Below, in pieces: positions 8,548-18,532 of a stretch of DNA of 64,000 bases. The stretch is from NCBI GenBank assembly GCA_964401915.1, contig CAYOAI010000001.1:1-64000 (forward strand). The letters run 5' to 3'. Source of the stretch: CAZGZD01 sp964401915. Lineage in GTDB: Bacteria; Patescibacteriota; Microgenomatia; UBA1406; GWC2-37-13. Under the pieces are notes generated by a model. It was not told the DNA's origin. It searched no databases and saw nothing but the letters and a program-made list of their open reading frames with translations. Position 1 is the stretch's first letter, and every line of letters begins with the position of its first letter. A program made the position numbers and the translations under genes.

Positions 8548-9322
8548 TTCTGAGTGGGGCATACTTAAGTCCAAATCTGACTTTATTTTTTCTTTGATAC
8601 TTTTGATGTAGGGTAGATCCTGGTCCTCCAGTTGACTGAGCATTTTTATGCCAGATCGTAATCGAAGGGTCGTATATAAGTGGGATTTTATTTTTCTTCG
8701 CCCGTTCACAATAATCAGCATCTTCAAAATACAGAAAATAACGCACGTCCCAAAACCCCACAGTATCGACCACGTCTTTGTCAAAGCACATAAGGCACCC
8801 GGTAATAAAATCAGTCAACTCTACATTGTCATATTGTCCCTGATCTACTTCATCTACTCCACGATGAGTGGGTGTGGCATGAGCCCAGTTCACGCCACCT
8901 CCGGCATACCACAGCACTCTTCCCAATTGGGAATCTTTGTATCTATCTGCATGATATTCAAAGCCTTTTTCGTAGTAGATCTTTCCACCAATTAGTGTGA
9001 GTGGATTTTTCTCTATGGCAGATGAGACGATATGTGTGAATGAAGGTTTAACGCGCGTGTCATTGTTTATGACAGCAAATTGCGTGTAGCCCATGTCGAG
9101 CGCTTTTTTGATTCCAAGGTTCACTCCATGAGAATAACCCTTATTTTGGCCCAAGATCACATCGAGAAACTCCTGTTTTTCAATTTTTATTTTTCTGTCT
9201 GAAAGATCGCTAATAAAAAGATGAAAATTTGTATCCGACTGACTCTGAAAATAAGAGATAAACTCAAATGTCTGCTCGTAGTTTTCAAAGTTGACGGTAA
9301 TTATTGCAAGTTTGCTTTTCAT
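8504..9322 (-). CDS. Family 2 glycosyltransferase, rhamnosyltransferase-like
   Basis: 272 residues. It begins KLAIITVNFENYEQT, with GQNKGYSHGVNLGI (nucleotide-binding region), VINNDTRV (DxD equivalent) and YFLYFEDADYCERAKK (acceptor or base motif). This is the WbbL/RfbF-like branch of GT2, commonly rhamnosyltransferases. It follows the flippase gene by 3 bases, so the two are co-transcribed. Its 3' end overlaps the convergent GT87-like gene by 44 bases. The sugar identity is not certain. Confidence 0.88.
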   Translation of the reverse strand: MKSKLAIITVNFENYEQTFEFISYFQSQSDTNFHLFISDLSDRKIKIEKQEFLDVILGQNKGYSHGVNLGIKKALDMGYTQFAVINNDTRVKPSFTHIVSSAIEKNPLTLIGGKIYYEKGFEYHADRYKDSQLGRVLWYAGGGVNWAHATPTHRGVDEVDQGQYDNVELTDFITGCLMCFDKDVVDTVGFWDVRYFLYFEDADYCERAKKNKIPLIYDPSITIWHKNAQSTGGPGSTLHQKYQRKNKVRFGLKYAPLRTKMHLLKNLLSGHT

Positions 9323-9325
9323 ACT

Positions 9326-10771
9326 TTACGCGCGCACAACAAAAGACTGTATTTCTTTTTTAATGTTCAGACCAAAAAAGACAGTTATCATAAGGAGATA
9401 TACTATCCCACCAATGAGGACGAGTCCGCCAACAAACAGGGAAGAGCTGGAGTGGACGAGTGTTTCCATAAAATAAAGAACAAGCGTCATGATGAATGCT
9501 GAGATCAAAAACTTATAGATTGGTCTCCAGAATGAGAAACCAAATTGAGCTTTCGCTTTAAGGAGAACGGCCAAAAATATGACTGATACCACAAGGTGAG
9601 TAGTGGGAAAGCCAAAATAGCCGTAGGTGTGAGTCAGGATTGGTGTCAGGCTCCATGTTACGATTGTAAAAATAGCCATAAAGGTAAAGGATATTTTTAC
9701 CCGACCAAGAGCATTAAAAAGATTCATAAACGGAGCCGAAAAAGAGAGAAGAAGTGAGGAGAGTGAAAAGATATAAAAAAGAGGGAGTGCTGGTTGCCAT
9801 TTATTGTAATGCGGTATTATGTCAACCATATATTTCATGATCATTATCATTCCCAGATAAAATGGAGCGATAAGTGCTGTTTGATAATATAGAGTACGCT
9901 CTGCAATATGTCTAATTTTTTCTTTGCTGTCCTGATACTTGGCAATGAGCGGGAAGAGTACTCGGCTTACATTATCCATAATTATTCGAATTGGGGCATC
10001 TGCCCACTTTTTAGCCCATCCAATATATCCCAAAGCTTCAAAACCGAGGACTTTTCCAAGATATAGAATAATAAGATCATCTTTAAAGAGTGCAAGGAAA
10101 GATGAGGCTTGGAATGGAATGCCGAAGGATAAGAGTCGTCTGAGGCTTATTTTTGATATGCCAACCTTTGGCATCCAGAATGAGATTGAATAGATGAGTA
10201 TAAAACCGACAAATGCTCTAAGAAGCACTGCTATAGTGAAGCTCCTAAGTCCCATGCCAAAGATAGCGAGTAATGAGACCGCAATATAAAATATTGTATT
10301 CTCAACAGCCTGTACAAAAACAATTTTTTCAAATTTAATTTTTCGCTCAAGTAATACTGAAGGAATTGTTTTCATGGAAGATATGAAAAATGATATGAGC
10401 AGTGCCCAGAATAGATACGCTCCTTCAACTGGTAGTTTGTAGAAATTTTGTATAAATGGAGTAAAGATAAAACCGGCCGCAACGAGAATTAAAGTCAATC
10501 CCTGCTGGATTGTGAATGTCGTGACAAGATCATCGTCCGTAATTTCTTTTTTTTGAATAAGCGCACCAGAAAGTCCAATATCTGAGAAGTAGTTCAAAAA
10601 AGCAATAATAGACAGAACAGTGATATAAATTCCAAATATGTGCGGGGTAAGAAGAATTGTTAGGATAAGATTAGCCACAAGACCTAGCGCAGCAGAGTAC
10701 CCGCTTTGAAAAAAAAGACTGATGGTACTTATAAAGCTGCGGGACTTAAGAGTTCCTAAATCTTCTTCCAT
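9326..10771 (-). CDS. Wzx-type oligosaccharide flippase (MOP/polysaccharide synthesis family)
   Basis: 481 residues with 12-14 evenly spaced membrane segments and the Polysacc_synt layout: N-terminal FISTISLFFQSGYSAALGLV, then LNYFSDIGLSGALIQKKEI, the family's conserved segment with a charged Gln-Lys-Lys. Wzx proteins move undecaprenyl-diphosphate-linked oligosaccharides from the inner to the outer face of the membrane. It is upstream of a GT2 gene in a two-gene operon and in the middle of the glycan region, which fits assembly of a surface glycan. It is the only flippase in the window. Confidence 0.9.
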   Translation of the reverse strand: MEEDLGTLKSRSFISTISLFFQSGYSAALGLVANLILTILLTPHIFGIYITVLSIIAFLNYFSDIGLSGALIQKKEITDDDLVTTFTIQQGLTLILVAAGFIFTPFIQNFYKLPVEGAYLFWALLISFFISSMKTIPSVLLERKIKFEKIVFVQAVENTIFYIAVSLLAIFGMGLRSFTIAVLLRAFVGFILIYSISFWMPKVGISKISLRRLLSFGIPFQASSFLALFKDDLIILYLGKVLGFEALGYIGWAKKWADAPIRIIMDNVSRVLFPLIAKYQDSKEKIRHIAERTLYYQTALIAPFYLGMIMIMKYMVDIIPHYNKWQPALPLFYIFSLSSLLLSFSAPFMNLFNALGRVKISFTFMAIFTIVTWSLTPILTHTYGYFGFPTTHLVVSVIFLAVLLKAKAQFGFSFWRPIYKFLISAFIMTLVLYFMETLVHSSSSLFVGGLVLIGGIVYLLMITVFFGLNIKKEIQSFVVRA

Positions 10772-10793
10772 AGAAAATTACTCAAAAAGAATT

Positions 10794-10799
10794 TACAAT
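10794..10799 (+). promoter_or_regulatory. -10 element for the gene at 10810
   Basis: TACAAT, 10 bases before ATG 10810, in a 38-bp gap between divergent genes. Transcription would start 3-4 bases before the ATG, leaving almost no leader. Confidence 0.4.
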
Positions 10800-10809
10800 A
10801 TCATAAACT

Positions 10810-12588
10810 ATGTTTAAAAGTCTTCAGCCTTTTGTCAAAAAACACTCATTGCTATTTGAGCTTCTGCTTGTTGTCATTATAACAGTTCCAGCTTTCATGC
10901 GCCTTTTGAACACGGGATATTTTTCCATGCACGATGATGAGCATATTGCAAGGCTATTTTTGCTGGATCATGGATTGCGGTCGGGGTCTTTGTATCCACG
11001 TTGGGTTGAAATGCTTGGGTTTGGGTATGGATACCCACTTTTTAATTTTTATCCACCGCTTATTTATTACATAGCTGAGGCATTTCATTTGGTTGGCTTT
11101 TCTTTGATATGGTCGATTAAGCTCACCTTTATTACGGGGTTTATACTGGCTGCTTCGGGAATGTATCTTTTGGCTAAAAATATAATTGGGCGAACATCTG
11201 CCTTTTTAGCATCAACCCTATATACCTATTTTTTTTATCATGCAGTCACATCATACGTTCGAGGAGCTTTGGCCGAGTTTTTTAGCATGGCTATTTTGCC
11301 TTTTATTTTTCTTTCTATATTCAATCTTTCCGTTAAGCAAGATTTAAAGAGGAGTATTTTTTTTGGAATATTTTTGGGACTTCTTATTCTGACTCATCCT
11401 CTAATTGCATTTCCTGCTCTTTTCTACATTGGGATTTTTTTCCTATTTTATTTTGTCCAGCAAAAAAAAGAAACAAGAGGTAGGTTTTTTATTTTTTCAC
11501 TGCTTGGTTCGATTTTTGGCCTCTGTCTATCTATGTTTTTTTGGCTACCCTCATATATTGAGCGCAAATATACAATGACGAGTTCAATTCTGACGACCGA
11601 ACTTGCAAACTACAAGATACATTATGTCTATCCACAACAGCTCTGGCAGTCTTTATGGGGTTATGGGGGGTCAATTGCAGGTCCCTATGATGGCCTTACT
11701 TTTCAAATAGGTAAAATTCATATTATTTTTACAATTATTTCTTTTATGTCATTTTTCCTCTATTTGCTGTTCCAGAGAAAACAGAAGATATCGGTGAAAT
11801 CACATTTCATTTCGTTTTTCGCGCTTACTTTATTTAGTCTCTTTATGACAACTCGATTTTCGTCCGCAATTTGGGACTCTATTTCCTATCTGTGGTTTCT
11901 TCAATTTCCATGGAGATTTCTTACCTTTGCTGGAGTTTTTATTGCACTGACCGGTTCATATTGGGCTTTTTTTATTGAGAAGTTGAAATTGCCAGTTAGT
12001 GTGTTTAAATACACATCCCCTTTTTTAGTCTTAATATCTATTCTATCTATACTTTTCTTTTATCAAAAATACTTCATCCCGGAAAGAATCTTATATACCA
12101 ATGATTCTCAACTAACAGCACATAGTGAAATAGCCTGGAGGGTGAGCCGCGCATCATTTGAATTTATTCCCAAAGAAGTGGCGACAATAAAGTCTGAATT
12201 TAATACGACAATACCAGACATAAAAAAAACAGATATTCCACGTGATAGTTTTTTAGACAAAGATCAAAAGCTTAAAATTGTAGAAAAGGTCAGTCGACCT
12301 CAAGAGAAAATTTATCAAGTAACAAATAGTAATTCACAGTCTTCTCTTCAGATCAATACATTCAACTTCCCGGGATGGAACGCATATCTTGACGGAAAAA
12401 AAATTCCAATCATCTCATCTAAGAAATTAAGACTTATTCTTGTTTATATACCAAAGGGTAGTCATCAACTCCGTATTGTATTTGAAAATACAAAAGTAAG
12501 AACAGTAGCAGACACTATTTCTATAATTACCGCTATAGTCCTTTTAGGTTTGCTTTTGAAATTACGTAATAAGCGGGAATTTCATTAA
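10810..12588 (+). CDS. Polytopic membrane protein with 6-pyruvoyl-tetrahydropterin synthase-related / YfhO-like layout
   Basis: 592 residues with about 12 membrane segments. The first outer loop has an acidic motif MHDDEHIAR (D42, D43, E44) followed by YPRWVEMLGFGYGYPLFNFYPP, the signature of the PTPS-related membrane family (COG5617-like, a GT-C relative despite its name). The C-terminal soluble part has FPGWNAYLDGKKIPI and PKGSHQLRI, as in YfhO-type proteins. Glycosyl transfer is likely but not proved for this family. It shares this architecture with the gene at 37764. Its last 56 bases overlap the convergent gene at 12533. Confidence 0.8.
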   Translation: MFKSLQPFVKKHSLLFELLLVVIITVPAFMRLLNTGYFSMHDDEHIARLFLLDHGLRSGSLYPRWVEMLGFGYGYPLFNFYPPLIYYIAEAFHLVGFSLIWSIKLTFITGFILAASGMYLLAKNIIGRTSAFLASTLYTYFFYHAVTSYVRGALAEFFSMAILPFIFLSIFNLSVKQDLKRSIFFGIFLGLLILTHPLIAFPALFYIGIFFLFYFVQQKKETRGRFFIFSLLGSIFGLCLSMFFWLPSYIERKYTMTSSILTTELANYKIHYVYPQQLWQSLWGYGGSIAGPYDGLTFQIGKIHIIFTIISFMSFFLYLLFQRKQKISVKSHFISFFALTLFSLFMTTRFSSAIWDSISYLWFLQFPWRFLTFAGVFIALTGSYWAFFIEKLKLPVSVFKYTSPFLVLISILSILFFYQKYFIPERILYTNDSQLTAHSEIAWRVSRASFEFIPKEVATIKSEFNTTIPDIKKTDIPRDSFLDKDQKLKIVEKVSRPQEKIYQVTNSNSQSSLQINTFNFPGWNAYLDGKKIPIISSKKLRLILVYIPKGSHQLRIVFENTKVRTVADTISIITAIVLLGLLLKLRNKREFH

Positions 12589-13762
12589 AATAGTAGATCC
12601 TATTTTTTACATCCTCTTTTTCTTTTCCAATAAACCCCAACTCATGCTCCTTAAAAACACAGATAGTATCTTCATGAAGGCATGTTTCTATTTTGAATTC
12701 TCTAAATTCTGGCAGCTTGACAAGCTTAATATCGTGATTATGGGGGGCAAATAGGGGCAGATAGGGGATGATGTTGCCTGAGTCTGGAGAGATGATTAAT
12801 TTTTTTACTTTGGATCCATTAAGATCCACTATTTTAGATATTCTTTCTTCAGCATATCCCCATTCCGATGAGTTCTTTTTATCAAAGTGTGAATAGAATA
12901 GCTCCTGATAATAAAATATGTTTATTAAAAGTAAAAGCGCATATAAACAACATAGGAGGGTATTTTTCCTGATGAGAAATGTAAACAATGCGTAGTATCC
13001 AATTCCAATAACAATGCTTAATGCATAAAAAATAAGAAGTCCTCTATAGAGCAGAATTACGCTATCGGGCGTAATAAAAAAGTAAAATACCCCAACTCCA
13101 AAGAAAGAGATTACAAATTCCCGCATGCTTTTAAATCTTTTATCGCCAAATAGGCTGTAGGTTCCAAAAATAAGAGCAATGAGGTCGACAAAGAGAAAGA
13201 ATCCAGTTTTGGGAATACGCAAATACGAGGATGTGATATCTCCTGCAAAAAAAAGAGTTTTAAAATCGATGGTTTTAAAAAATAAGTCGATATTTGGATG
13301 AATGATTTGCGCGATTGTGAAATTAAGATTTACTTTTAATATAAAAAAAATAAGGATAAGTGCGATAAGTGTGAAGCGATGGAGATATTTTTTGAATACG
13401 ATAAAAATCGTGAGTACGCATATCATCATCAAGATATAAAAATTAAATGCTCTCGACATTATAAATATCCAAGGAGAGGTAGTAAGTACAATTCCTATAA
13501 ATATGCAAAGCGGGATATTTTTAGTTTTTTTAAATAGATAATTGACAGTCAAAAGCACAAGCATGATAGATGCTGCCAAAGAAATACATCTAAAAAAATA
13601 GGGATTCATTGAAAATGAAGAATACACGCGGTGGATATTTTTTATCTCTTCAGTTGAGATACTGTTGGGAAACCTATATAAAAATATACCCTTAAATAGT
13701 AAGTTAATTATAAAAAGGGCACTGACGACTGATATGAATGGCGTCTTACTGATTGTTTTCAT
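12533..13762 (-). CDS. Polytopic membrane protein, degenerate GT-C-like
   Basis: 409 residues with about ten hydrophobic segments. Its place and start resemble GT-C enzymes (a membrane segment, then a short first loop), but the loop reads STEEIKNIH (E38-E39) where active GT39 relatives carry Asp-Glu. A soluble end of about 100 residues follows. It is last in the minus-strand run that begins at 22029 and overlaps the preceding GT39-like gene by 17 bases. It may be a diverged transferase or a glycan-binding or accessory membrane protein. Confidence 0.65.
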   Translation of the reverse strand: MKTISKTPFISVVSALFIINLLFKGIFLYRFPNSISTEEIKNIHRVYSSFSMNPYFFRCISLAASIMLVLLTVNYLFKKTKNIPLCIFIGIVLTTSPWIFIMSRAFNFYILMMICVLTIFIVFKKYLHRFTLIALILIFFILKVNLNFTIAQIIHPNIDLFFKTIDFKTLFFAGDITSSYLRIPKTGFFLFVDLIALIFGTYSLFGDKRFKSMREFVISFFGVGVFYFFITPDSVILLYRGLLIFYALSIVIGIGYYALFTFLIRKNTLLCCLYALLLLINIFYYQELFYSHFDKKNSSEWGYAEERISKIVDLNGSKVKKLIISPDSGNIIPYLPLFAPHNHDIKLVKLPEFREFKIETCLHEDTICVFKEHELGFIGKEKEDVKNRIYYFNEIPAYYVISKANLKGL

Positions 13763-15506
13763 ACGCTATTGTTATTGTGTATATTTCTTTTTCACCAGAA
13801 TGGGTCATAAGATTCACGTATCTTGTAGATGTGACCTCTTTTACTCCTTTGTACTTCTTTATTTCTCCCAGTTTTGTAATCTCAGATTGACTTAAGAAAA
13901 GCATAATTTTATTGGTATTTTTTGACCTTTTCGTAATAATGGATGAGTCTATTTTGTCTGGAAATATGAATTTATCAAATCCATCTACGCTATACCATCC
14001 GTCTTGCCTCTTTGAGAATTTTCTCGTTGACCAGTATTTTTCGGGATCAAACTGTAGGTAGTACAAGGGATATATATAAGGGGAGAGTGTGATATTTTTT
14101 GAATAAATAAATCGATCATAACTTGAATAATTTTTTTTGATTGTCTGTCCAATCAATTGTTCGCCAGATGCATAAATTTTTCCATAGCTTTTGGGATAAA
14201 GGAAAAAAAAGCTTCTCAAGAAGAAGGCAGTGCTTAGAAGATAGGCTGCAAAGAAAATAATAAGTAGATTATTGGACCATTTTTTTCCTTTCAAAACAAG
14301 AATATGTCGATACTCCTCATATAGTCCAAGTGCAACGATTAATTCGGTTATGCCAATTGATCCAACATACCTATGGCTATCTGGGGCGCTTTCTGTTATC
14401 GCAGATGGAATAGGAACAACAAGCGCAAGAATGATGAGTAATATAATTGCAAATCGCTTCTTTTTCCGAGTAAGTTCGAACAAAAGAATGAATAAGCCGT
14501 AATAATAAAAGGGCAACATCACGATGTGTAAGGGTGCATATAGGCTTTCTGCCACTATATCAAGCTCTTTGAAATTTACCAAAAAATCTGACCCAAAGTG
14601 TGCGAGATAGTTTTTGCCAAGAGCAATAACCGAGAAAGTTGCCTTATTGTGAAGAATTCGTGACAAAAGACCATTTTTGTCGTCCTGGCGAAACTCCTGA
14701 GTCTCAAGGACCATTGATTTCTTATCACCGAATATTCCTGCATATTGCAGACTTTGAAATGCTCCAATATTTGTTTTGCTAAGCAAGATGAGAAAGCAGA
14801 TGGCACAGAGCAATAGGGGTCCAAGAAAAGATCTTATACTTTTTTTAACAGCTGAAAAATTGATAATAAAAATTCCCAGTATAAGAGCTGGGGAGATTAT
14901 TCGAGCTACGTCATAGGAGAATACAGCAAGGATAAAAAATAATATAGAGAGAAAGAAATCGCGATCTTTGTGCTTTTCGATATAAAATATTTCAAATAGT
15001 AGCCCGAGACTTATAAAAAAGCTTGACATTATAAATCCATCATCACCAATACGAGAGAAGAATATGCCAAAAGGAGAGAAAGTAACAAAAAGCGCAGTCA
15101 TAAGCGACAAGGATTTTTTCTTAAAGATGGAAAAACTAATCTGATACCAAATTACTATCAAGGAGGATCCAATAAGCGCAGCAAATATGCGACTTGTGAA
15201 AAGATTGAGTCCAAAAAACTTAACAACGAGTGCAGTGGAATAGATATGTAGGGCATTTTTGTAATCGCCAAACGCAGGGAAGCTGGTTGGAAGTTTGGTT
15301 CCCCACTCGTCGAGGCCCGTGCGAGCAATTGTCAGGGCATTGTATCCTGCACTGGCCTCGTCCCAATTTGGGCCAGGCGGAATCTTATCAAGTAGAAAAA
15401 TTCTTAAAAAGATTCCAACGATGATTAATGATACGATCAGTATAAATGTAGAGTGTGATAAAAAGAATTGAATGAGTTTATTCTCATCCTTTTTGACCTG
15501 CTTCAT
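13746..15506 (-). CDS. GT-C membrane glycosyltransferase (GT39-like) with C-terminal ectodomain
   Basis: 586 residues with about 11 membrane segments. The first outer loop carries the Asp-Glu pair in PPGPNWDEASAGYNAL (D49-E50) and then FGDYKNALHIY, the same layout as the gene at 3018. The C-terminal soluble region has LYYLQFDPEKY and FDKFIF, matching LLYELQYPPEKY and FDKFEF in that protein, so the two are paralogues. The gene follows 15511 by 4 bases. It should use a polyprenyl-phosphate sugar donor outside the membrane. Confidence 0.85.
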   Translation of the reverse strand: MKQVKKDENKLIQFFLSHSTFILIVSLIIVGIFLRIFLLDKIPPGPNWDEASAGYNALTIARTGLDEWGTKLPTSFPAFGDYKNALHIYSTALVVKFFGLNLFTSRIFAALIGSSLIVIWYQISFSIFKKKSLSLMTALFVTFSPFGIFFSRIGDDGFIMSSFFISLGLLFEIFYIEKHKDRDFFLSILFFILAVFSYDVARIISPALILGIFIINFSAVKKSIRSFLGPLLLCAICFLILLSKTNIGAFQSLQYAGIFGDKKSMVLETQEFRQDDKNGLLSRILHNKATFSVIALGKNYLAHFGSDFLVNFKELDIVAESLYAPLHIVMLPFYYYGLFILLFELTRKKKRFAIILLIILALVVPIPSAITESAPDSHRYVGSIGITELIVALGLYEEYRHILVLKGKKWSNNLLIIFFAAYLLSTAFFLRSFFFLYPKSYGKIYASGEQLIGQTIKKNYSSYDRFIYSKNITLSPYIYPLYYLQFDPEKYWSTRKFSKRQDGWYSVDGFDKFIFPDKIDSSIITKRSKNTNKIMLFLSQSEITKLGEIKKYKGVKEVTSTRYVNLMTHSGEKEIYTITIAYENNQ

Positions 15507-15510
15507 TCTC

Positions 15511-17025
15511 TTATTTAGTTAGTTCAAAAAGATAAAAAGCTGATTCTCCCCCAGGTTTCGCATATTTTTTAATTAAGCGAATTGGAAGATCTCCGGAGAA
15601 TACTGATCTATGAGAGTAAACAACAAATACATAGTTATTTTTCAGAAGATTTTGGTTTTCTATAAGCTGCGGTTTATCAAGTGGCCAATATCCCCGTACT
15701 GTAATTCTATCGCTTGGGATGAGAAGCGCCTCGAGCATATCGCCCACTACTCCAAAGTTCCCCTCAGCTACGAGAATCACCGGCTTTTCTTGTGATTTTT
15801 GTCTGGCGTAATCAATAATTTCTCCAACTCCGTGTCCTGCCGAGGTGCCTTCAATGTACTGACCACGATCAATTGGCGGAAAGGGAATATTATTTTGCGC
15901 AAAGATAATCGTATAGTCAAAGTAAGCGACAGACAGCAAATATAGAGTGATCACGCCGATTACAATATTCCTTTTTTTGATCTTGATGATCAAATATACG
16001 GCAAGAACTAAAAAAAGCGATGCGAAGAAGTTTAGATACCGAGGAAAGATTACTCGCCCAAAGCCGACAATTGCAGCAAAGGGCAAGGCAAACCATAGTA
16101 GAAAATACAGTCCCATTCTAAGATCTTTTTTCAAAAGTAGAATTAGTCCAAAAATTCCAAGAATAGGGATGACAAACGCAGCCTCCCAGAATACATACTG
16201 AGGAACAATCAGCAGATTATGAGGAATCAGTTGGAGGGGATTTTTAAGGAATTCACTTGGCCGGAGAAGGAAAGTGTAGTTTTTTTCGGATACAAAGTGG
16301 AAAAATGGCGAGAGTCTTTGAACGTTATAAATGACAAATGCCATAATAGCAGCAACTATAAATAAGACGTAGTAATTAACTGATCTTTTTATAAAATACT
16401 TCTTCTTCCTTTCAAAGAATAAAATAGGTGCAAATGCTCCCATTCCCATGAACACCTTAACTGAAGATTTGGTCAAAAGAGAAATTCCAGCGACAAGTCC
16501 AAGTGTCAAGGCTATGCCAAAGTTTATGTTTTGAGCAAGTAGTATGATCAAAAAAAATATCCAGATAAAACCAGCATTAACCGCTCCATCAACAAGCGCC
16601 ATTCGATCATAAAAAAGAAAATAAGGAGTAAGAATATAAAATAAAGTTCCCAAGAAAGCGGCTTGCTTTCCCCACAGGTAGTACAAAAGGCCAAAAATTC
16701 CAGACATACCCAAAAATCCAAAAGCCATCGAGAATATTCGTCCTGCAAGAAGTGGATTATTGGGAAATAGTTTTAAGAAGGGAATCGTTGCCCAGGTTTG
16801 GAGAGGTTGTCTTCCATCAGTTAATGAAATAAAGCGCCACGAGGCATCGTGCCAAGCAACTTTTGCCCAATGAATATAAATACCCTCATCTGTGAAAATG
16901 GGAAATTTGCTCAGGTTGATAGCTCTTGATAGTAGGAATAAAAGAATGAGCACTACGACAATAAACCAATCTTTTGTTTTTAAATTTTTCTTTAAAAAGC
17001 TAAGAATTTTAAAAAAATCAAACAT
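15511..17025 (-). CDS. GT-C membrane glycosyltransferase (GT39/PMT-like)
   Basis: 504 residues from ATG 17025, with about 11 membrane segments. The first loop has FPIFTDEGIYIHWAKVA (D46-E47), and the second has DRMALVDG, both typical of the PMT_2/GT39 family that transfers sugars from polyprenyl-phosphate donors. The start at 17025 is favoured over TTG 17034 because a -10 TATAAT (17039-17034 on this strand) would overlap the longer form. That element suggests the gene has its own promoter inside the operon, 8 bases before the ATG. Confidence 0.85.
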   Translation of the reverse strand: MFDFFKILSFLKKNLKTKDWFIVVVLILLFLLSRAINLSKFPIFTDEGIYIHWAKVAWHDASWRFISLTDGRQPLQTWATIPFLKLFPNNPLLAGRIFSMAFGFLGMSGIFGLLYYLWGKQAAFLGTLFYILTPYFLFYDRMALVDGAVNAGFIWIFFLIILLAQNINFGIALTLGLVAGISLLTKSSVKVFMGMGAFAPILFFERKKKYFIKRSVNYYVLFIVAAIMAFVIYNVQRLSPFFHFVSEKNYTFLLRPSEFLKNPLQLIPHNLLIVPQYVFWEAAFVIPILGIFGLILLLKKDLRMGLYFLLWFALPFAAIVGFGRVIFPRYLNFFASLFLVLAVYLIIKIKKRNIVIGVITLYLLSVAYFDYTIIFAQNNIPFPPIDRGQYIEGTSAGHGVGEIIDYARQKSQEKPVILVAEGNFGVVGDMLEALLIPSDRITVRGYWPLDKPQLIENQNLLKNNYVFVVYSHRSVFSGDLPIRLIKKYAKPGGESAFYLFELTK

Positions 17026-17033
17026 GACTTTCA

Positions 17034-17039
17034 ATTATA
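17034..17039 (-). promoter_or_regulatory. Internal -10 element for the gene starting at 17025
   Basis: TATAAT on the minus strand in the 16-bp gap after the preceding gene's stop, 8 bases before ATG 17025. The spacing matches the leaderless pattern seen elsewhere in the window. No -35 was identified, and AT-rich sequence can give such hexamers by chance. Confidence 0.35.
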
Positions 17040-17041
17040 TT

Positions 17042-18523
17042 TTAATTTTCAAATAATGTAAAATCGCTATTTTTATAGACTTTTTTGAGTGATAAGTTTT
17101 CGATAAAATGTAGATCTCCATTTTCAATCAGATATAGTCCATGCCCGCTTTTAATTTGTTTTTGGAAGTCGCTTGGGGAGTAGTAATAATAAACCTTTTT
17201 ATCTGAATAATAAATAGAGCATGGATTGCCTCCATAAATAAATGTAGTTGATGTGGTGAGATTGGGGGTTAGAATTGTTTTTGCTTGACGCTCAGAAAAG
17301 TCCACCAAGTAGTAAAGATTTTTCTGCTGAAATTGTCGGGCCGCCATAAGAGTCGCGTATTTTGGAGGTATATCTCGTTTTGATTGGTAAAGCCTGGTCT
17401 CACCATAGATAAGCCTGAAGGCGTCGAGTGAGAGTAGAGCGACAAGAATATAAAAGAGCCATTTGATTCTGAACTGCCGAGTCAAAAAATCCATGCAGTA
17501 GGCAATGTAAATAAGCAGGAATGGATACATGGGCATTGCATACCACGGCAGTTTAGTCTGGATTCTCGTTAGTGATATAAGGGGAAGTATAAAAAGAAGA
17601 ATGATTGTGAAAAGTATTTCTTGTTGTTTTAATTCTCGGAAAATTGCCTTAAGGGATGAATATTTCTTGAGATTTATTAAATAGTAAAGTGGAAGAACGA
17701 ACATGGCAAATATCCATGGCCACAGTTCTCGATAGAGAAGTTTTAGATAATATCCATACCCGCCAAAATGAAACTCAATAGGATTATTAGCTCTTTGAAC
17801 AAGATTTTCATAAAAATATATTTTGATGAACTGGTTGCCGTGGTCTATATATTGATACAGATGCCAGGGGGTGATAATGGCTATAAAAGCTATAAGAAGA
17901 AGGACAAAGTTCCAGAGCTTTTCTTTTTTAAAGTTTAAGAAAATGGATAAGAAAATTGCCGCCATATAGACAAGTACACCGAGCCCTTTATCCATAACTG
18001 CCAGGCCAAGGAAAATTCCTGACAAATAGCTAAAGCGATTTTTCTTAAAAGAAAGAACCCAGAAGAATAAGGACAGAAAGATAAAGAATACAAAAGGAGT
18101 GTCGGTGTTGACGCGGATTGCATAGACGATGACAACTTCTGAGACCAAAAGCAGAAGGGATGCCAAAATAGCTACTCGTCGTGAAAAAAATCTCTTAGAA
18201 AAAAAATAAATCGCAACAAGAAGAGCGATAGTAAAAAAGACAGAAGTCAGGCGTGCTGTGAATTCGTTTACTCCAAATGAAAAGGGAAGCTGCAGCATCC
18301 AGGCGAATCCAGGAGGCTTCTCAAATCCCAAGAGTCCATTCCACTGGTTGGTCAACCAGTTGCCAGTGAGTCGCATTTCACGGCCATATTGGACATATAT
18401 ACACTCATCCCAATCATAAAATACATTCCGGCCAAGTCTTAAAAAAAGCATAAACGATGTAGTCGCTGCAATAAGTAGAAGTGGCCAGTCTTCAGTGAAG
18501 ATTTTTTTTATTTTTCGAATCAT
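17042..18523 (-). CDS. GT-C membrane glycosyltransferase (GT39/ArnT-like)
   Basis: 493 residues. The first outer loop has FYDWDECIYVQYGREM (D39-E40), followed by LGFEKPPGFAWML, the EKPP motif typical of ArnT-like GT83/GT39 enzymes. About 11 membrane segments precede a soluble end of about 100 residues. ArnT relatives move a sugar from undecaprenyl phosphate to an outer acceptor. It sits between two other GT-C genes with gaps of 9 and 16 bases, so it is part of the operon 22029-12533. The acceptor is unknown. Confidence 0.86.
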   Translation of the reverse strand: MIRKIKKIFTEDWPLLLIAATTSFMLFLRLGRNVFYDWDECIYVQYGREMRLTGNWLTNQWNGLLGFEKPPGFAWMLQLPFSFGVNEFTARLTSVFFTIALLVAIYFFSKRFFSRRVAILASLLLLVSEVVIVYAIRVNTDTPFVFFIFLSLFFWVLSFKKNRFSYLSGIFLGLAVMDKGLGVLVYMAAIFLSIFLNFKKEKLWNFVLLLIAFIAIITPWHLYQYIDHGNQFIKIYFYENLVQRANNPIEFHFGGYGYYLKLLYRELWPWIFAMFVLPLYYLINLKKYSSLKAIFRELKQQEILFTIILLFILPLISLTRIQTKLPWYAMPMYPFLLIYIAYCMDFLTRQFRIKWLFYILVALLSLDAFRLIYGETRLYQSKRDIPPKYATLMAARQFQQKNLYYLVDFSERQAKTILTPNLTTSTTFIYGGNPCSIYYSDKKVYYYYSPSDFQKQIKSGHGLYLIENGDLHFIENLSLKKVYKNSDFTLFEN

Positions 18524-18532
18524 AAGTATTTT

